Positions 22,930 to 33,947 of a DNA stretch of 64,000 nucleotides are shown here, piece by piece. Position 1 is the first letter of the stretch; every line of letters begins with the position of its first letter. The position numbers and the translations under genes are program-made. The DNA comes from Branchipolynoe longqiensis (taxonomy: Eukaryota > Annelida > Polychaeta > Phyllodocida > Polynoidae), in NCBI GenBank assembly GCA_030323885.1, contig CM059198.1, forward strand, positions 78,561,911-78,625,910. The letters run 5' to 3'. Under the pieces are notes generated by a model, which did not search any database, had not been told where the DNA came from, and saw only the letters and a list, made by a program, of their open reading frames with translations.

Positions 22930-23330
22930 TTAGAGCCTTATTTGAACCCACATGTATTGCAATTCTGGGGCTAGTGTGCTGACCATTACTCCACCAAGGC
23001 TCCCAGATGCAATCACCCTATTCATGCCTACCTGTCTATGTCATTCTTTACCAGAAGTCAGTGCAGATTACTAGTCGTCCCCCTGAAATTGTAAGTCTTT
23101 TAAATGGTTTACATGAATACGTCACTTAATGCTGACAATTACAAACTTATATTTACATATATATGTACACAGGGTAGGTTCAACAACCATACAGCGTGTA
23201 GTTTGTATAGGGTCCTGGTCATGGAGACCAGTGTTGTGGGGGTGATGAAAACGGGAAATAGTGTGCCTAGAGAAGGTTTTGCACCCTCGCTTCTACCTAT
23301 TCCAGGCTTAGAGCGCTAATCAAGACTCTG
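22930..23330 (-). mobile_element. Diverged SINE-B, minus strand
   Basis: Head part at 22930-23005 (ttgaacccacatgtattgca, then gctgaccattactccaccaa). Body part at 23170-23275 (ggttcaacaaccatacagcg, then gtgggggtgatgaaaacggg). The pieces may be two separate truncated copies. Confidence 0.6.
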
Positions 23331-23514
23331 TCCACGCCTACCTGTCTATCATCATCATCATGCTGTCATTGGCGATGCGACAAAGACTGCTTTCATTACT
23401 TGACTGCCGCCCTGTCTATATGGTTCTGTTAATTGACCATACCTTTGGCGATGAATAAAAGGCACCTTATATCACTTCCTGTCTCGTTGTGAATTACTGG
23501 GATATGACAAAGGT

Positions 23515-23912
23515 CTGTTGTGGCTGTGTCAGGAAAATGTGAGTCGCTAGGTGGGACATCATTGTGGTGCTGACATGGTATCCCTCTAAGGCATCACTAT
23601 AAAACTATCTTGCAAGGCACAGTGAAAGGGAAAAAGAACACAAGGCGGGTAAGAGAAGAGGTAGGAAGACAACATCAGGGAATGGACAGGCCTGGAGTTT
23701 GGCAAGTCCCCCGAGGGCAGCGCAGAACAGCGACAAATGGAGAAAACTGGTTGTAAAGTCATCTGTGGTTCCCCAACGACCAACTCATTTCAGAGATTGA
23801 TGATGATGATGAGGATGATGACAACACCACCATAGGTGTACAGACACTGTCACACGTCAATGCCCGTCCTGTTAATACCTTAGATGTTGCTAGGTTATAA
23901 AACTCTAATAAT
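23515..23912 (+). mobile_element. Degenerate SINE-A interrupted by about 200 bp
   Basis: Left part: gtgtcaggaaaatgtgagtc through catcactataaaactatctt (23525-23612). Right part: cagacactgtcacacgtcaa through gttgctaggttataaaactc (23840-23906). The middle, including a gatgatgatgatgagg microsatellite, is foreign. Confidence 0.6.
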
Positions 23913-24034
23913 GAGGAAGATCAATTGTTCCTACTTTAAATTCCTACTCCTTACTCAACGAATGTAACCATGGTAACAAAACAAACATTGTCCAAGCAGC
24001 TTGGCTCTGTCCAAGCATAACACCACTGCCTATC

Positions 24035-24848
24035 TCACCCCACCCACCTCCCATCACCCACCTCCCATCACCCACCTCCCATCACCCACCTCCCATCACC
24101 CACCTCCCATCACCCACCTCCCATCACCCACCTCCCATCACCCACCTCCCATCACCCACCTCCCATCACCCACCTCCCATCACCCACCTCCCATCACCCA
24201 CCTCCCATCACCCACACCCCACCACTCACCTCCCACACCCACCTCCCATCACCCTCCTCCCCACCACCCACTCCCTCATCACATCCCATCACATCCTCCC
24301 ATCACCCACCTCCCATCACCCACCCCCATCACTCACTCCCATCAACCACTCACCATCACCCACCTCCCATCACCCACCTCCCATTCACCACGTCCCATCA
24401 CCCACCACCCATCACCCACTCTCCCATCACACTCCCACACTCCCTCCCATCACCCACCTCCCATCACCCACACCCATCACCTCACCTCCCATCACCCACC
24501 TCCCATCACCACCTCCCATCACCCACACCAATCACCCACCGCCCATCACCACCCATCACTCACCTCCCATCACCACTCCCATCTCCACACCCTCACACCC
24601 CCACCCATCACCCACCTCATCACCCACATCCCATCCTCACCTCCCATCACCCACCTCCCATCACCACCTCCCATCACCCACCTCCCATCCCACCCACCTT
24701 CCATCACCCACCTCCCATCACCCACCCTTCACCCACCTCCCATCACCCACCTCCTATCACTCACCTCCCATCACCCACCTCCCATCACCCACCTCCTATC
24801 ACCCACCTCCCATCACCCACCACCAATCACCCACCTCCCATCACCCAC
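24035..24848. repeat. 14-bp minisatellite (tcccatcacccacc), about 55 copies
   Basis: Regular at the left (24045-24210), increasingly degenerate in the middle, regular again near 24720-24848. The plus strand is almost entirely pyrimidine plus A, with nearly no G. The 311-codon ORF over it is a by-product of low complexity. Confidence 0.9.
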
Positions 24849-24849
24849 C

Positions 24850-25163
24850 ATCGACAACCTAATCGGTAGAGCGCGGGCCTCGCGTGCGGGAGGTCGGGAG
24901 TTCGGTTCCCGGTTGAGTCAAACCAATGACTTATAAAAATGATACTTGTCGCTCCCAAACCAGGCACTCAGGCACTCGGCATTAATAGGATAGATAGGGC
25001 AAGGACTGGTGTCACAATGACTGAGTGGGATATTGGGTCATGGTGCTGCAGTGGGGCAGCACTATAAGTATAAAGTCGCCATGAGTGTGTACTGTCACAT
25101 GTTGGTACCCATCCTGATATGACCTTATATGTTGCCAGGACGTAACACTCTAACAACCAACCA
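24850..25163 (+). mobile_element. SINE-A between two C/A-rich arrays
   Basis: Head aacctaatcggtagagcgcg with B box gagttcggttcccggttgag, central body, and tail through ccaggacgtaacactctaac. A segment between the body and the gtgactgagtgg block is shortened. Confidence 0.8.
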
Positions 25164-25980
25164 ACCTCTGCCTTTCCCACCCGCCACCCACCACCCAACA
25201 ACCACCCACCACCCACCACCTGCCACCCAACAACCACCACACCAACACCCACCACCCATCACCACCCAACAAACCAACCACCACCACCAACAACCACCAA
25301 CAACCAACCACCACCCACCCACCCAACAACCACCCACCAACCCAACCACCACCAACAACCACCAACAACCACCAACAACCACCCACCAACAACCACCCAC
25401 CACCAACAACCACCAACCACAACCCATCAACCACCAACAACCACCCACCACCGCCAACAACCACCAACCACCACCCACCAACCACCAACAACCAATCACC
25501 ACCCATCAACCACCAACAACCACCCACCACCAACAACCACCCACCTCCACCCAGCAACCACCAACAACCACCCACCACCCACCACCCACCATAACCACCA
25601 ACAACCACCCATCACCCACGACCACCCACCAACCAACAACCACCACCCATCAACCACCAACAACCACCCACCACCAACCACCACCCACCACCAACCACCA
25701 CCCACCAACCACCACCCACCACCAACCACCAACCACCACCCAACCACCAACCACCAACCACCACCCACCAACCACCAACAAGCACCCACCACCACCCATC
25801 AACCACCACCAACCACCCACCACCCAACAACCAACCACCACCCGCCACCACCACCCACAACCACCCACCACCCCCATCCACACCCAACAACCACCACCCA
25901 ATCCACCACCCACCACCCGCCACCACCACCCAACAACCCACCCACCACCCACACCCAACAACCACCCACCACCCACCACC
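25164..25980. repeat. A/C-only low-complexity array (ccaccaaccacccaac)
   Basis: About 800 bases composed almost only of A and C on the plus strand, with irregular caacaaccaccc and accacccaccaacc words. Both strands are therefore extremely skewed. No fixed period was determined. ORFs here (for example Val/Gly/Trp-rich on the minus strand) are not genes. Confidence 0.88.
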
Positions 25981-26159
25981 AGAAAGTCCCGCCACCCTCG
26001 GGCCCATCTGAGCCCATGGCCTGGTCAGGCGGCCATGACAGTTCGATCGCTCTTCTGCCCACTGGGGGAATGAGTGTGGGTGTGGATGTGGGAGTGGATG
26101 TGTGGGTGTGGGCGGGGTATTTGGGAGGGGGCGAAGGGGCAGCTCTGGGATCAATCTCC

Positions 26160-26240
26160 ACACAACATCGTCACTTTGTCACCTCGCCTCATTCTGACGT
26201 CACTTCACGTCATTCCACGTCAGCGCATGCGCGTGGTGCC
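26160..26240. promoter_or_regulatory. CRE and NRF1-like motif cluster
   Basis: A palindromic CRE, tgacgtca, is at 26195-26202. Two further cacgtca-like half sites follow (about 26207 and 26217), and gcgcatgcgc at 26223-26232 is the NRF1 core palindrome. Such a cluster in CpG-richer sequence is typical of animal promoters. No first exon is evident on either side; a minus-strand ORF starts at 26161 but is low-complexity. Promoter function is inference. Confidence 0.3.
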
Positions 26241-26299
26241 TTGAGCCTCTTCCAAAGCTGATGAGAGTCATCAGGTACCTTAGATGCCTGGCGTTACTT

Positions 26300-26455
26300 C
26301 TATCTGAGAATCATCACTTCACTTCTGTCCCAGATATTAAATATCCCCAAATCCTCACTTCACTTCTGTTTCAAATATCACGTATCTCAAATTCCTCACT
26401 TTACTCCCCTCCCGGTTATTAAGTATCTCACAATCCATACTTCACTTCTTTCCCA
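26300..26455. repeat. Short degenerate tandem repeat
   Basis: Four diverged units of about 45-50 bp with tcacttcacttctgtcccag and attaaatatc-like parts, ending where the 15-bp array starts. Confidence 0.55.
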
Positions 26456-26457
26456 GA

Positions 26458-27440
26458 CATTAAAGTTGTATAGGCTGATGTTGTATAGGCTGATGTTGTA
26501 TAGGCTGATGTTGTACAGGCTGATGTTGTATAGGCCGATGTTGTTTAGGCCGATGTTGTATAGGCTGATGTTGTATAGGCTGATATTGTATAGGCTGATG
26601 TTGTATAGGCTTATGTTGCATGGGCTGATGTTGTATGGGCTGATGTTGTATAGTTTGATGTTGTATGGGCTGATGTTGTATGGGCTGATGTTGTATGGGC
26701 TGATGTTGTATGGGCTGATGTTGCATAAGCTGATTTTGTATGGGCTGATGTTGTATGGGCTGATATTGTAAAGGCTGATGTTGTATAGGTTGATGATGCA
26801 TAGGCTGATGTTGTATAGGCTGATGTTGTATAGGCTGATGTTGTATAGGCTGATGTTATAAAGGCTGATGTTGTATATGCTGATGTTGTATACGCTGATG
26901 TTGTATAGGCTGATGTTGTACAGGCTGATGCTGTATAGGCTGATCTTGTATAGGCTGATGTTGTATAGGGTGATGTTGTATAGGCTGAGGTTGTATATAC
27001 TGATGTTGTATAAGCTGATGTTGTATATGCTGATGTTGTATAGGATGATGTTGTATATGCTGATGTTGTATAGGCTGATGTTGTATAGGCTGTTGTATAG
27101 GCTGATGTTGTATATGTTGATATTGTATAGGCTGATGTTGTATAGGCTGATGTTGTATAGGCTGATGTTGTATATGTTGATATTGTATAGGCTGATGTTG
27201 TATAGGCTGATGTTGTATAGGCTGATGTTGTAGATGCTGATGTTATATAGGCTGATGGTGTATAGGCTGATGTTGTATAGGCTGATGTTGTATAGGCTGA
27301 TGTTGTATAGGCTGATGTTGTACAGGCTGATGTTGTATATGCTGATGTTGTATAGGCTGATGTTGTATAGGCTGATGTTATATAGGCTGATGTTTTTGAA
27401 TTTCTGTAATTTTGTAGATAAATATGTTAGGTTGGTCATT
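26458..27440. repeat. 15-bp array (ttgtataggctgatg) expanded in a MITE terminal repeat
   Basis: About 62 units of ttgtataggctgatg. The array begins attaaagttgtataggctga and leaves through gatgtttttgaatttctgta, then aataaatatgttaggttgg. The intact MITE at 56286 has ttaaagttgcatagtccgat, then ggttttgagtttctg at the same place. The 15-bp unit thus corresponds to its terminal repeat word ttgcatagtccgatg. The minus-strand ORF of repeated NISLY is a by-product of the period. Confidence 0.88.
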
Positions 27441-27720
27441 ATAATCTCCCTTTTGGCATGCCTTTCAAAACTCTGACCCCATAAGCTTCAACAGTAACAG
27501 ATTCTACTAAATTAACTTAATATTCCTCGTCTGCAGTAAATATTGATTAAATACACAAATATCTAAGTTTAATCTGCGGGTTCAAATATATTAAGTTGAG
27601 CATAATAATGTACCTTACTTTAGTTTGAAGTAACTAGAATTTAAAATGACTAATTTAGGAGATATTTGAAGTGTAAACATGCTAATTTTGGTGTGCTTGT
27701 CAAAGCTAAGCCGACTCAAA
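27441..27720. mobile_element. MITE-1 interior, rearranged
   Basis: Contains aaaactctgaccccataagc (as in the MITE at 56460) and then a second overlapping interior piece (tgtaccttactttagtttga, gatatttgaagtgtaaacat). Two copies or an internal duplication are joined here. Confidence 0.6.
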
Positions 27721-27985
27721 CCAATGACTTACAACATTGATACTTGTCGCTACCTAGATTGGTGCTCGACATTACTAGGACAGGGTACAGCCTGATTAGG
27801 TCAGTGTCAGGATAATGTGACTGAGTGGGATAAATATTGGGTCATGTTGACAGTGACCTGGTCTTCCAGTGGGATAGCACTATAAACTCGCCATGAGTGC
27901 ACATTGTCACAAGTCGGTACCCATCCTGATATGACCTTAGGTGTTGCCAGGATGTAAAACTCCAACAACAAACAAACAACCTGAA
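27712..27985 (+). mobile_element. SINE-A, head missing
   Basis: Starts at cgactcaaaccaatgactta and ends caggatgtaaaactccaaca plus aacaaacaaac. Inserted at the end of the MITE-derived sequence. Confidence 0.7.
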
Positions 27986-28009
27986 TATGCCAATATCGGA
28001 GTGTTTTAG

Positions 28010-28256
28010 ATTTCGCTGGAATATGGATGAACTGCTCGGCAATCAAAGAAGGACATGAATGCAGCAGTGTTTGCCAGTTGCGTCGTTATTTGCACCTGGC
28101 TGGATATCAAGGCAAGTTGGCTGCAAGCAACAGGCCGGGGTATGTGGGTGTGGAGGATGCTTATCAGAAAGAGTAGCCTATGTGGTGGCATCAGGTTTCC
28201 TCCAAACAAATATGTCAGAATGACCACATGTTTGATGTCCAATAGCCGGTGATACA
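28010..28256 (-). mobile_element. Fragment of the SINE family seen at 62460
   Basis: The minus strand reads ggctattggacatcaaacat, then ggtcattctgacatatttgt, then ggaggaaacctgatgcc, matching 62470-62550 closely. The plus-strand left part (28020-28150) is not shared. Confidence 0.6.
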
Positions 28257-28854
28257 AACATCAATGCTATCTAGAGGTGTCGTAAAATATAACAAGTGTT
28301 GCGATTTCTTGGGTGTGAGGAAGTATGGTTGATGATTCAGCAAACATCAACCTCATTATGAAATTAGAGTAAGAACTGGCAATAAGTCACAGCCTGGCTG
28401 TGCTGAAGGAGGTTGTGTTATTGATTTAAAATCAGTCTCACAAAGAAATTAGAGTAAGACCTGGCAATAAGTCACAGCCTGTCTGTGCTGAAGGAGGTTG
28501 TGTTATTGATCCAAAATCAGTCTCACAAAGAAATTAGAGTAAGACCTACCACTGATTGGCAATACAATCATGGGCTATATGTGGTTTGTATTACAGATTT
28601 AACAATGTCAAGGTGGTGTAATGGTTCGAATCCTACTCTAGGCGTAACATTGCTCAACACCGCCCCAACAAACGAGAGGACAAGTTGGTCTAGCAACTGC
28701 ATCTCACAAAGGAATTAGAATAAGATATATCACTTCTTGGCAACACAGTCAATATCTACCTGTGTGTCAAAGAGGAGGTAATGTCAGTTTAGAAAGATCA
28801 GTCTCACAAAGAAATTGGAGTATGATATCTGACTTATTAGCACTAGGAAACCCC

Positions 28855-29280
28855 CACTAAGCTGCACTGCAAAGGGGCATGTGATATGTCACGGCCCACC
28901 AGCGGGACGCCCAATGGAAGGTAACCATGGCAAAAGTAGCCAGATAACACACCACACAGCTACGTACAAGCCTATGATATGTAAATAGGAGTAGGCTAGT
29001 CTAGTAATAAGCGTAGAAACAATAAATACATATATACCAAGAAAATTAAAAAAAACTAACATAGGCTATTAACCATACCAACCAATTATCTATCTGCTAC
29101 TGAAATGCAGGCAAACAAATAACTTATCAGCAGCCACTGTGTGGTAAGATAACACCAACACTACAACTGGCCAGCATTGAAAACAAGCCTGGGTACCCGG
29201 GCTTATATGCTATGGACAGTATAAATACAGCCTCAATAAAAAAAATAAAATAAAAAAAATACAGTAAATATTTAAGTGTT
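28855..29280. mobile_element. Unidentified insertion in the degenerate array
   Basis: About 425 bp unlike its flanks. It starts near cccccactaagctgcactgc and includes gtcacggcccaccagcggga and a gggtacccgggc palindrome, and array sequence resumes near 29281. No terminal repeats or coding sequence were recognised. Confidence 0.35.
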
Positions 29281-29734
29281 TGTGTGCAGTAGGTGGTAAT
29301 GTTTGTTTAGCAACACCAATCGTACAAAGAGATTATAGTAAGAACTGTCAGTCATTGGCAATAAACTCGGGGCCTTTGTTATGGTAAAAGATGTGTTATT
29401 GATTTAGGAACATCAATTTCACAAAGAACTTAGAGTAAGACCTGTCACTTATTGGCAATAAAGTCAAAGCCTATACATGTATATGTTGAGAGGTTGGTGG
29501 TGTTACTGATTTAGCAATGTCAATCTCACAAAGAACTTAGAGTAAGACCTGTCACTCATTGGCAGTAAATTCGATGCCCATATATAGGGAGAGGTTGTTT
29601 GAGTTACTTACTTAACATCGATTACAAACAAAAGAGTAGAGTAAGAACTTTCATCTTTTGGCAATAGACTTAAGGTGTATGTGCATGGAGAAGGATTTAG
29701 CAACATCAGTATCACAGCGAAATTAGCGTAAGAA

Positions 29735-29930
29735 CCAGATAGGATGGCCAAGTCAGTTGAGCGTCCGCCTCCCATTTTGGTAGTTCAGGGTATTTGTACT
29801 AATTTATTCGAGTCCTGGCTGAGTCAAACAAAAGACTTAACAATTTATACTTGTTGCTACCTAGCGTGGGACATGGTCAAGTGTCTGCGACTGAAAGTTT
29901 CCTAGCTTAGTCAACTAATATACCCTCCCC
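29735..29930 (+). mobile_element. SINE-C (third tRNA-like head)
   Basis: The head is aggatggccaagtcagttga, gcgtccgcctcccattttgg, followed by a degenerate B box and the gagtcaaac, gacttaacaatttatacttg body. The tail (catggtcaagtgtctgcgac) is diverged. Relatives are at 58862-59100, 61628-61795 and, on the minus strand, 47760-47960. Confidence 0.65.
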
Positions 29931-29944
29931 CAATCCCCAACACG

Positions 29945-30366
29945 CAGAGCTGCCAACCATTAGGATTTCTACGGAATCATTACGATTGTTGGCCCTTCAT
30001 TACGCCATTACACCCCTATGCTGAAACATTAAGGTAAATCCACCTTTGTTCACACTATATATGTTATACATGTATATATATATATGTGCTATATATAAAT
30101 ATATAAGACATATTTGAGTGATTAAATGCTTATATGGATACGTCACTGAGGCTGTTTTTGCAAATGAAGGGAAACATGACAACTAGAGCAGGCCGCGAAC
30201 CCATACTTCTGCCATTACGGGGATGGGGTCTGAACCATTAGGCTCTCTAGGCCACAAATCCCAAGTGCAAATGTGCTATGTGTGCAACATGTCGTGATTC
30301 ACTCAATTTGTCACAATTCTCGTGAACAGAACTACGCTTTCCCATTTTCAAATGTTGGCAGCTTTG
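29945..30366. mobile_element. MITE-2, terminal repeat agctgccaac
   Basis: Left end agagctgccaaccatt (29946-29961) and right end aaatgttggcagcttt (30349-30364) are inverted copies. The interior has cattacg words in both orientations. A second copy appears to span 57978-58655. Confidence 0.5.
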
Positions 30367-30420
30367 AAAATGTGGCATATTAGCAATACCGTCACGATTT
30401 CCATATATGGAGGAAGTTGT

Positions 30421-31765
30421 ATTGATCTAGCGCTATGAAACTAGAATAAGACCTTTGTTTCTTTGGCAATAAAGTAACGGTATGGGTGTGTATGGAGGAA
30501 GTGGTATTGATCTTGCGCTATGAAACTAGAGAAAGACATTTGTTTCTTTGGCAATAAAGTAACGGTACATGTGTGGATGGAGGAAGTTGTATTGATCTAG
30601 CACTATGAAACTAGAGAAAGACCTTTGTTTTTTGGCAATAAAGTAACGGTATGTGTGTGTATGGAGGAAGTGGTATTGATCTAGCACTATGAAACTAGAG
30701 AAAGACCTTTGTTTTTTGGCAATAAAGTAATGGTATGTGTGTGTATGGAGGAAGTGGTATTGATCTAGCACTATGAAACTAGAGAAAGACCTTTGTTTCT
30801 TTGGTAATAAAGTAACGGTATGTGTGTGTATGGAGGAAGTGGTATTGATCTAGCGCTATGAAACTAGAGAAAGACCTTTGTTTCTTTGGTAATAAAGTAA
30901 CGGTATGTGTGTGTATGGAGGAAGTGGTATTGATCTAGCACTATGAAACTAGAGAAAGACCTTTGTTTTTTGGCAATAAAGTAACGGTACATGTGTGTAT
31001 GGAGGAAGTTGTATTGATCTAGCGCTATGAAACTAGAGAAAGACCTTTGTTTCTTTGGCAATAAAGTAACGGTACATGTGTGTATGGAGGAAGTTGTATT
31101 GATCTAGCGCTATGAAACTAGAGAAAGACCTTTGTTTTTTGGCAATAAAGTAACGGTACATGTGTGTATGGAGGAAGTTGTATTGATCTAGCGCTATGAA
31201 ACTAGAGAAAGACCTTTGTTTCTTTGGTAATAAAGTAACGGTGCGTGTGTGTGGAGGAAGTTGTATTGATCTAGCGCTATGAACCTAGAGAAAGACCTTT
31301 GTTTCTTTGGCAATAAAGTAACGGTATGGGTGTGTATGGAGGAAGTGGTATTGATCTAGCGCTATGAAACTAGAGAAAGACCTTTGTTTCTTTAGTAATA
31401 AAGTAACGGTACGTGAGTGTATGGAGGAAGTTGTATTGATCTTGCGCTATGAAACTAGAGAAAGACCTTTGTTTCTTTGGCAATAAAGTAACGGTATGGG
31501 TGTGTATGGAGGAAGTGGTATTGATCTTGCACTATGAAACTAGAGAAAGACCTTTTTTTCTTTGGCAATAAAGTAACGGTACGTGTGTGTATGGAGGAAG
31601 TTGTATTGATCTTGCGCTATGAAACTAGAGAAAGACCTTTGTTTCTTTGGCAATAAAGTAACCGTACGTGTGTGTGGAGGAAGTTGTATTGATCTAGCGC
31701 TATCAAACTAGAGAAAGACCTTTGTTTCTTTGGCAATAAAGTAATAGTACATATGTGTGGAGGAA
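30421..31765. repeat. 85-bp minisatellite core, about 16 copies
   Basis: The unit has tatggaggaagtggtattga, tctagcgctatgaaactaga and gaaagacctttgtttctttg, then gcaataaagtaacggta. Units differ by few bases. Variant positions include agcgct/agcact/tgcgct and gtaataaag/gcaataaag. Confidence 0.9.
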
Positions 31766-32060
31766 GAGATAGTGGTGAGTTAGCGATACCAATATCCCAA
31801 AGACATTAGGGTAGGACAACGCTTTCTGGCAATAAAGTCAAGCTCTATGTGTGTAGAGGAGGCTTATTGATTTTACAATGTCAATCTTACAGCCACATTC
31901 GGGTAAGACCTGTCACTTATTCTCAATGTCAGTTTTGCAATAAAATTAGAATAAAATCAACCACTTATTGTAATATAGTTAAAGCCTGTAATGGTATTCT
32001 AACGATTGATTCTACCCCCATTATAAATGCTCACTTCTGCAGGATGACTATTTCCAGATA
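31766..32060. repeat. Degenerate right flank of the 85-bp array
   Basis: Three diverged units (aagacattagggtaggacaa; ggcaataaagtcaagctcta; gggtaagacctgtcacttat) mirror the decay at the left flank. Confidence 0.65.
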
Positions 32061-32117
32061 TTAATATGATTTTCCAATCCAAGTTCTTTATATATATAAA
32101 TCAAAACCGATGTTTAC

Positions 32118-32450
32118 TGGTTTGTTTTGTTTATTTGTTTGTTTGAGATTTACGTCTGGGCAACGTCTACAGTCATATTAGGGCAGCTACAGTGTGCGCT
32201 CATGGCGACTTTATAGCGCTGCCCCACTGGGACACCCGACCGCCGGACCATGACCTGATATGCCACTCAGTCACAGTATCCTATTACTGAGCTGTCTTTG
32301 CGATATTCTAGTAATGCCGAGTGTCAGGCTAGGAAGATAAAATACTCAATTTTGTAATCCATTGGTTTGACTCGGCTGGGAATCGAACTCCAGACCTTCC
32401 ACAAGGGAAGCCTGCGCTGCTACCGATTCTCGCACTGCGTCATGTGCGTT
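32118..32450 (-). mobile_element. SINE-A, near full length, diverged
   Basis: Tail tttgtttgagatttacgtct at the plus-strand left end, body ccgagtgtcaggctaggaag, head cgaactccagaccttccaca then taccgattctcgcactgcgt. Confidence 0.7.
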
Positions 32451-32579
32451 TAAAGGTAGCAGCTTATACTATGACCTTTCTTTGAGTAACGGCTTTTGCA
32501 TTTGATCAATGAATTCCACCTAAGCTGTTCGCTAATGCTTGTTTCTCTGTTTTTCAGGTAAGTACAACATCATGGATTC

Positions 32580-32831
32580 TGGTGAGGATAGTCATTGTGT
32601 ACTCAAGGTGGTGGCAGATGTCATTGTGTGTAAGGAAGGTGGGGAGGATAGTGATCATGTACTCAAGGTGGTGGTGCATGTCATTGTGTGTAAGGAAGGT
32701 GGTGAGGATAGTGATTGTGTACTCAAGGTGGTGGCAGATGTCATTGTGTGTAAGGGAGGTGGTGAGGATAGTGTTGAGTACACAATCACTATCCTCACCA
32801 CCTTCCTTACACACAATGACATCTGCCACCA
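32580..32831. repeat. 60-bp repeats followed by an inverted copy
   Basis: Three to four direct units contain ggtgaggatagtgattgtgt, actcaaggtggtggcagatg and tcattgtgtgtaaggaag. They are followed at about 32775-32831 by the reverse complement (gagtacacaatcactatcct, caccaccttccttacacaca, atgacatctgccaccac). The last direct unit and the inverted unit can form a hairpin with a stem of more than 50 bp. Reverse-transcriptase coding starts immediately after. Confidence 0.8.
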
Positions 32832-33449
32832 CCAATGGGGTCAAGCAAGGCTGTGTACTGGCCCCCACGCTCTTCTCCATCTTCCTATCAGCAATGCTAG
32901 ACGAGGCTTTCCGAGACATGGGGGATGGCATCTATATACAGTCCAGACAGAGCGCTGACCTATTCAATGTCGCACACTTCAGAGCGAAGACCAAGACTAC
33001 TCAGATACTGGTGAGAGAGCTACTATTCGCAGATGACAGTGCACTGGTTGCCCACTCTGCTGAAGAGACCCAGAAAATAGTGGACGCTTTCTCCGATGCA
33101 TCAAAGAAGTTTGGCCTGAAAATTAACATCAAGAAGACGGAGGTGCTGTACCAACCCAACTCTACAAGAACCCGAGAGGAGGAGATCATGGTTGACGGAA
33201 ACAAGCTGAACTCTGTTCCGGAATTCACCTATCTCGGAAGCACTATATCAAGTGATGGACGCATTGATGCTGAGATACAGAGGAGGATGGCCAAGGCTAG
33301 CGCATCTTTCGGCCGACTACGCCAGAGACTCTGGAACAACCACCATGTGTCCATTCGGGTCAAAGGTAAGATCTACCGCGCAATCGTGCTATCCACCCTA
33401 CTATACGGAGCCGAGGCCTGGACAGTGTACAGACAGCAGGTGAAAAAGA
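32832..33449 (+). pseudogene. Reverse transcriptase fragment of an RTE/CR1-type element
   Basis: The frame enters at TNGVKQGCVLAPTLFSIFLS, the RT fingers/palm region, and shows the catalytic LLFADDSALVAHSAEETQK (FADD box). It then shows KKFGLKINIKKTEVL and FTYLGSTISSDGRIDAEIQR, and the thumb part LSTLLYGAEAWTVYR. It is open up to the N run at 33450, so the 3' end is lost in the gap. The 5' part (endonuclease and N-terminal RT) is absent; the junction is with the inverted repeat at 32775-32831. The same frame continues backwards through the repeat to about 32582, giving a fused ORF that is unlikely to be translated. It is related to, but not the same family as, the copy at 6307-6795. Confidence 0.85.
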
Positions 33450-33947
33450 NNNNNNNNNNNNNNNNNNNNNNNNNNNNNNNNNNNNNNNNNNNNNNNNNNN
33501 NNNNNNNNNNNNNNNNNNNNNNNNNNNNNNNNNNNNNNNNNNNNNNNNNNNNNNNNNNNNNNNNNNNNNNNNNNNNNNNNNNNNNNNNNNNNNNNNNNNN
33601 NNNNNNNNNNNNNNNNNNNNNNNNNNNNNNNNNNNNNNNNNNNNNNNNNNNNNNNNNNNNNNNNNNNNNNNNNNNNNNNNNNNNNNNNNNNNNNNNNNNN
33701 NNNNNNNNNNNNNNNNNNNNNNNNNNNNNNNNNNNNNNNNNNNNNNNNNNNNNNNNNNNNNNNNNNNNNNNNNNNNNNNNNNNNNNNNNNNNNNNNNNNN
33801 NNNNNNNNNNNNNNNNNNNNNNNNNNNNNNNNNNNNNNNNNNNNNNNNNNNNNNNNNNNNNNNNNNNNNNNNNNNNNNNNNNNNNNNNNNNNNNNNNNNN
33901 NNNNNNNNNNNNNNNNNNNNNNNNNNNNNNNNNNNNNNNNNNNNNNN
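33450..33947. other. Assembly gap (498 N)
   Basis: A run of N between the RT fragment and the 60-bp array. The true length is unknown, so the array may be longer than shown. ORFs that cross it are meaningless. Confidence 0.99.

Larger units (their letters stand above)
28330..30420. repeat. Degenerate left flank of the 85-bp array, with insertions
   Basis: Diverged units contain caaagaaattagagtaagac, ctgtcacttattggcaataa and ttattgatttagcaa. They match the central array (gaaactagagaaagacc, ggcaataaagtaacgg) but differ in length (85-110 bp) and in many bases. The run is interrupted at about 28605-28660 (a collapsed SINE-B head), 28855-29280 (unidentified insertion), 29735-29880 (SINE-C) and 29945-30365 (MITE). 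Confidence 0.7.

Noticed and set aside
24001..26073. Pro/His/Thr-rich ORFs over the C/A arrays
   Set aside because: Low-complexity composition only; no start context, domain or splice pattern.
26396..27439. 347-codon NISLY-repeat ORF
   Set aside because: By-product of the 15-bp array with no stop in that frame; the sequence is a MITE end expansion.
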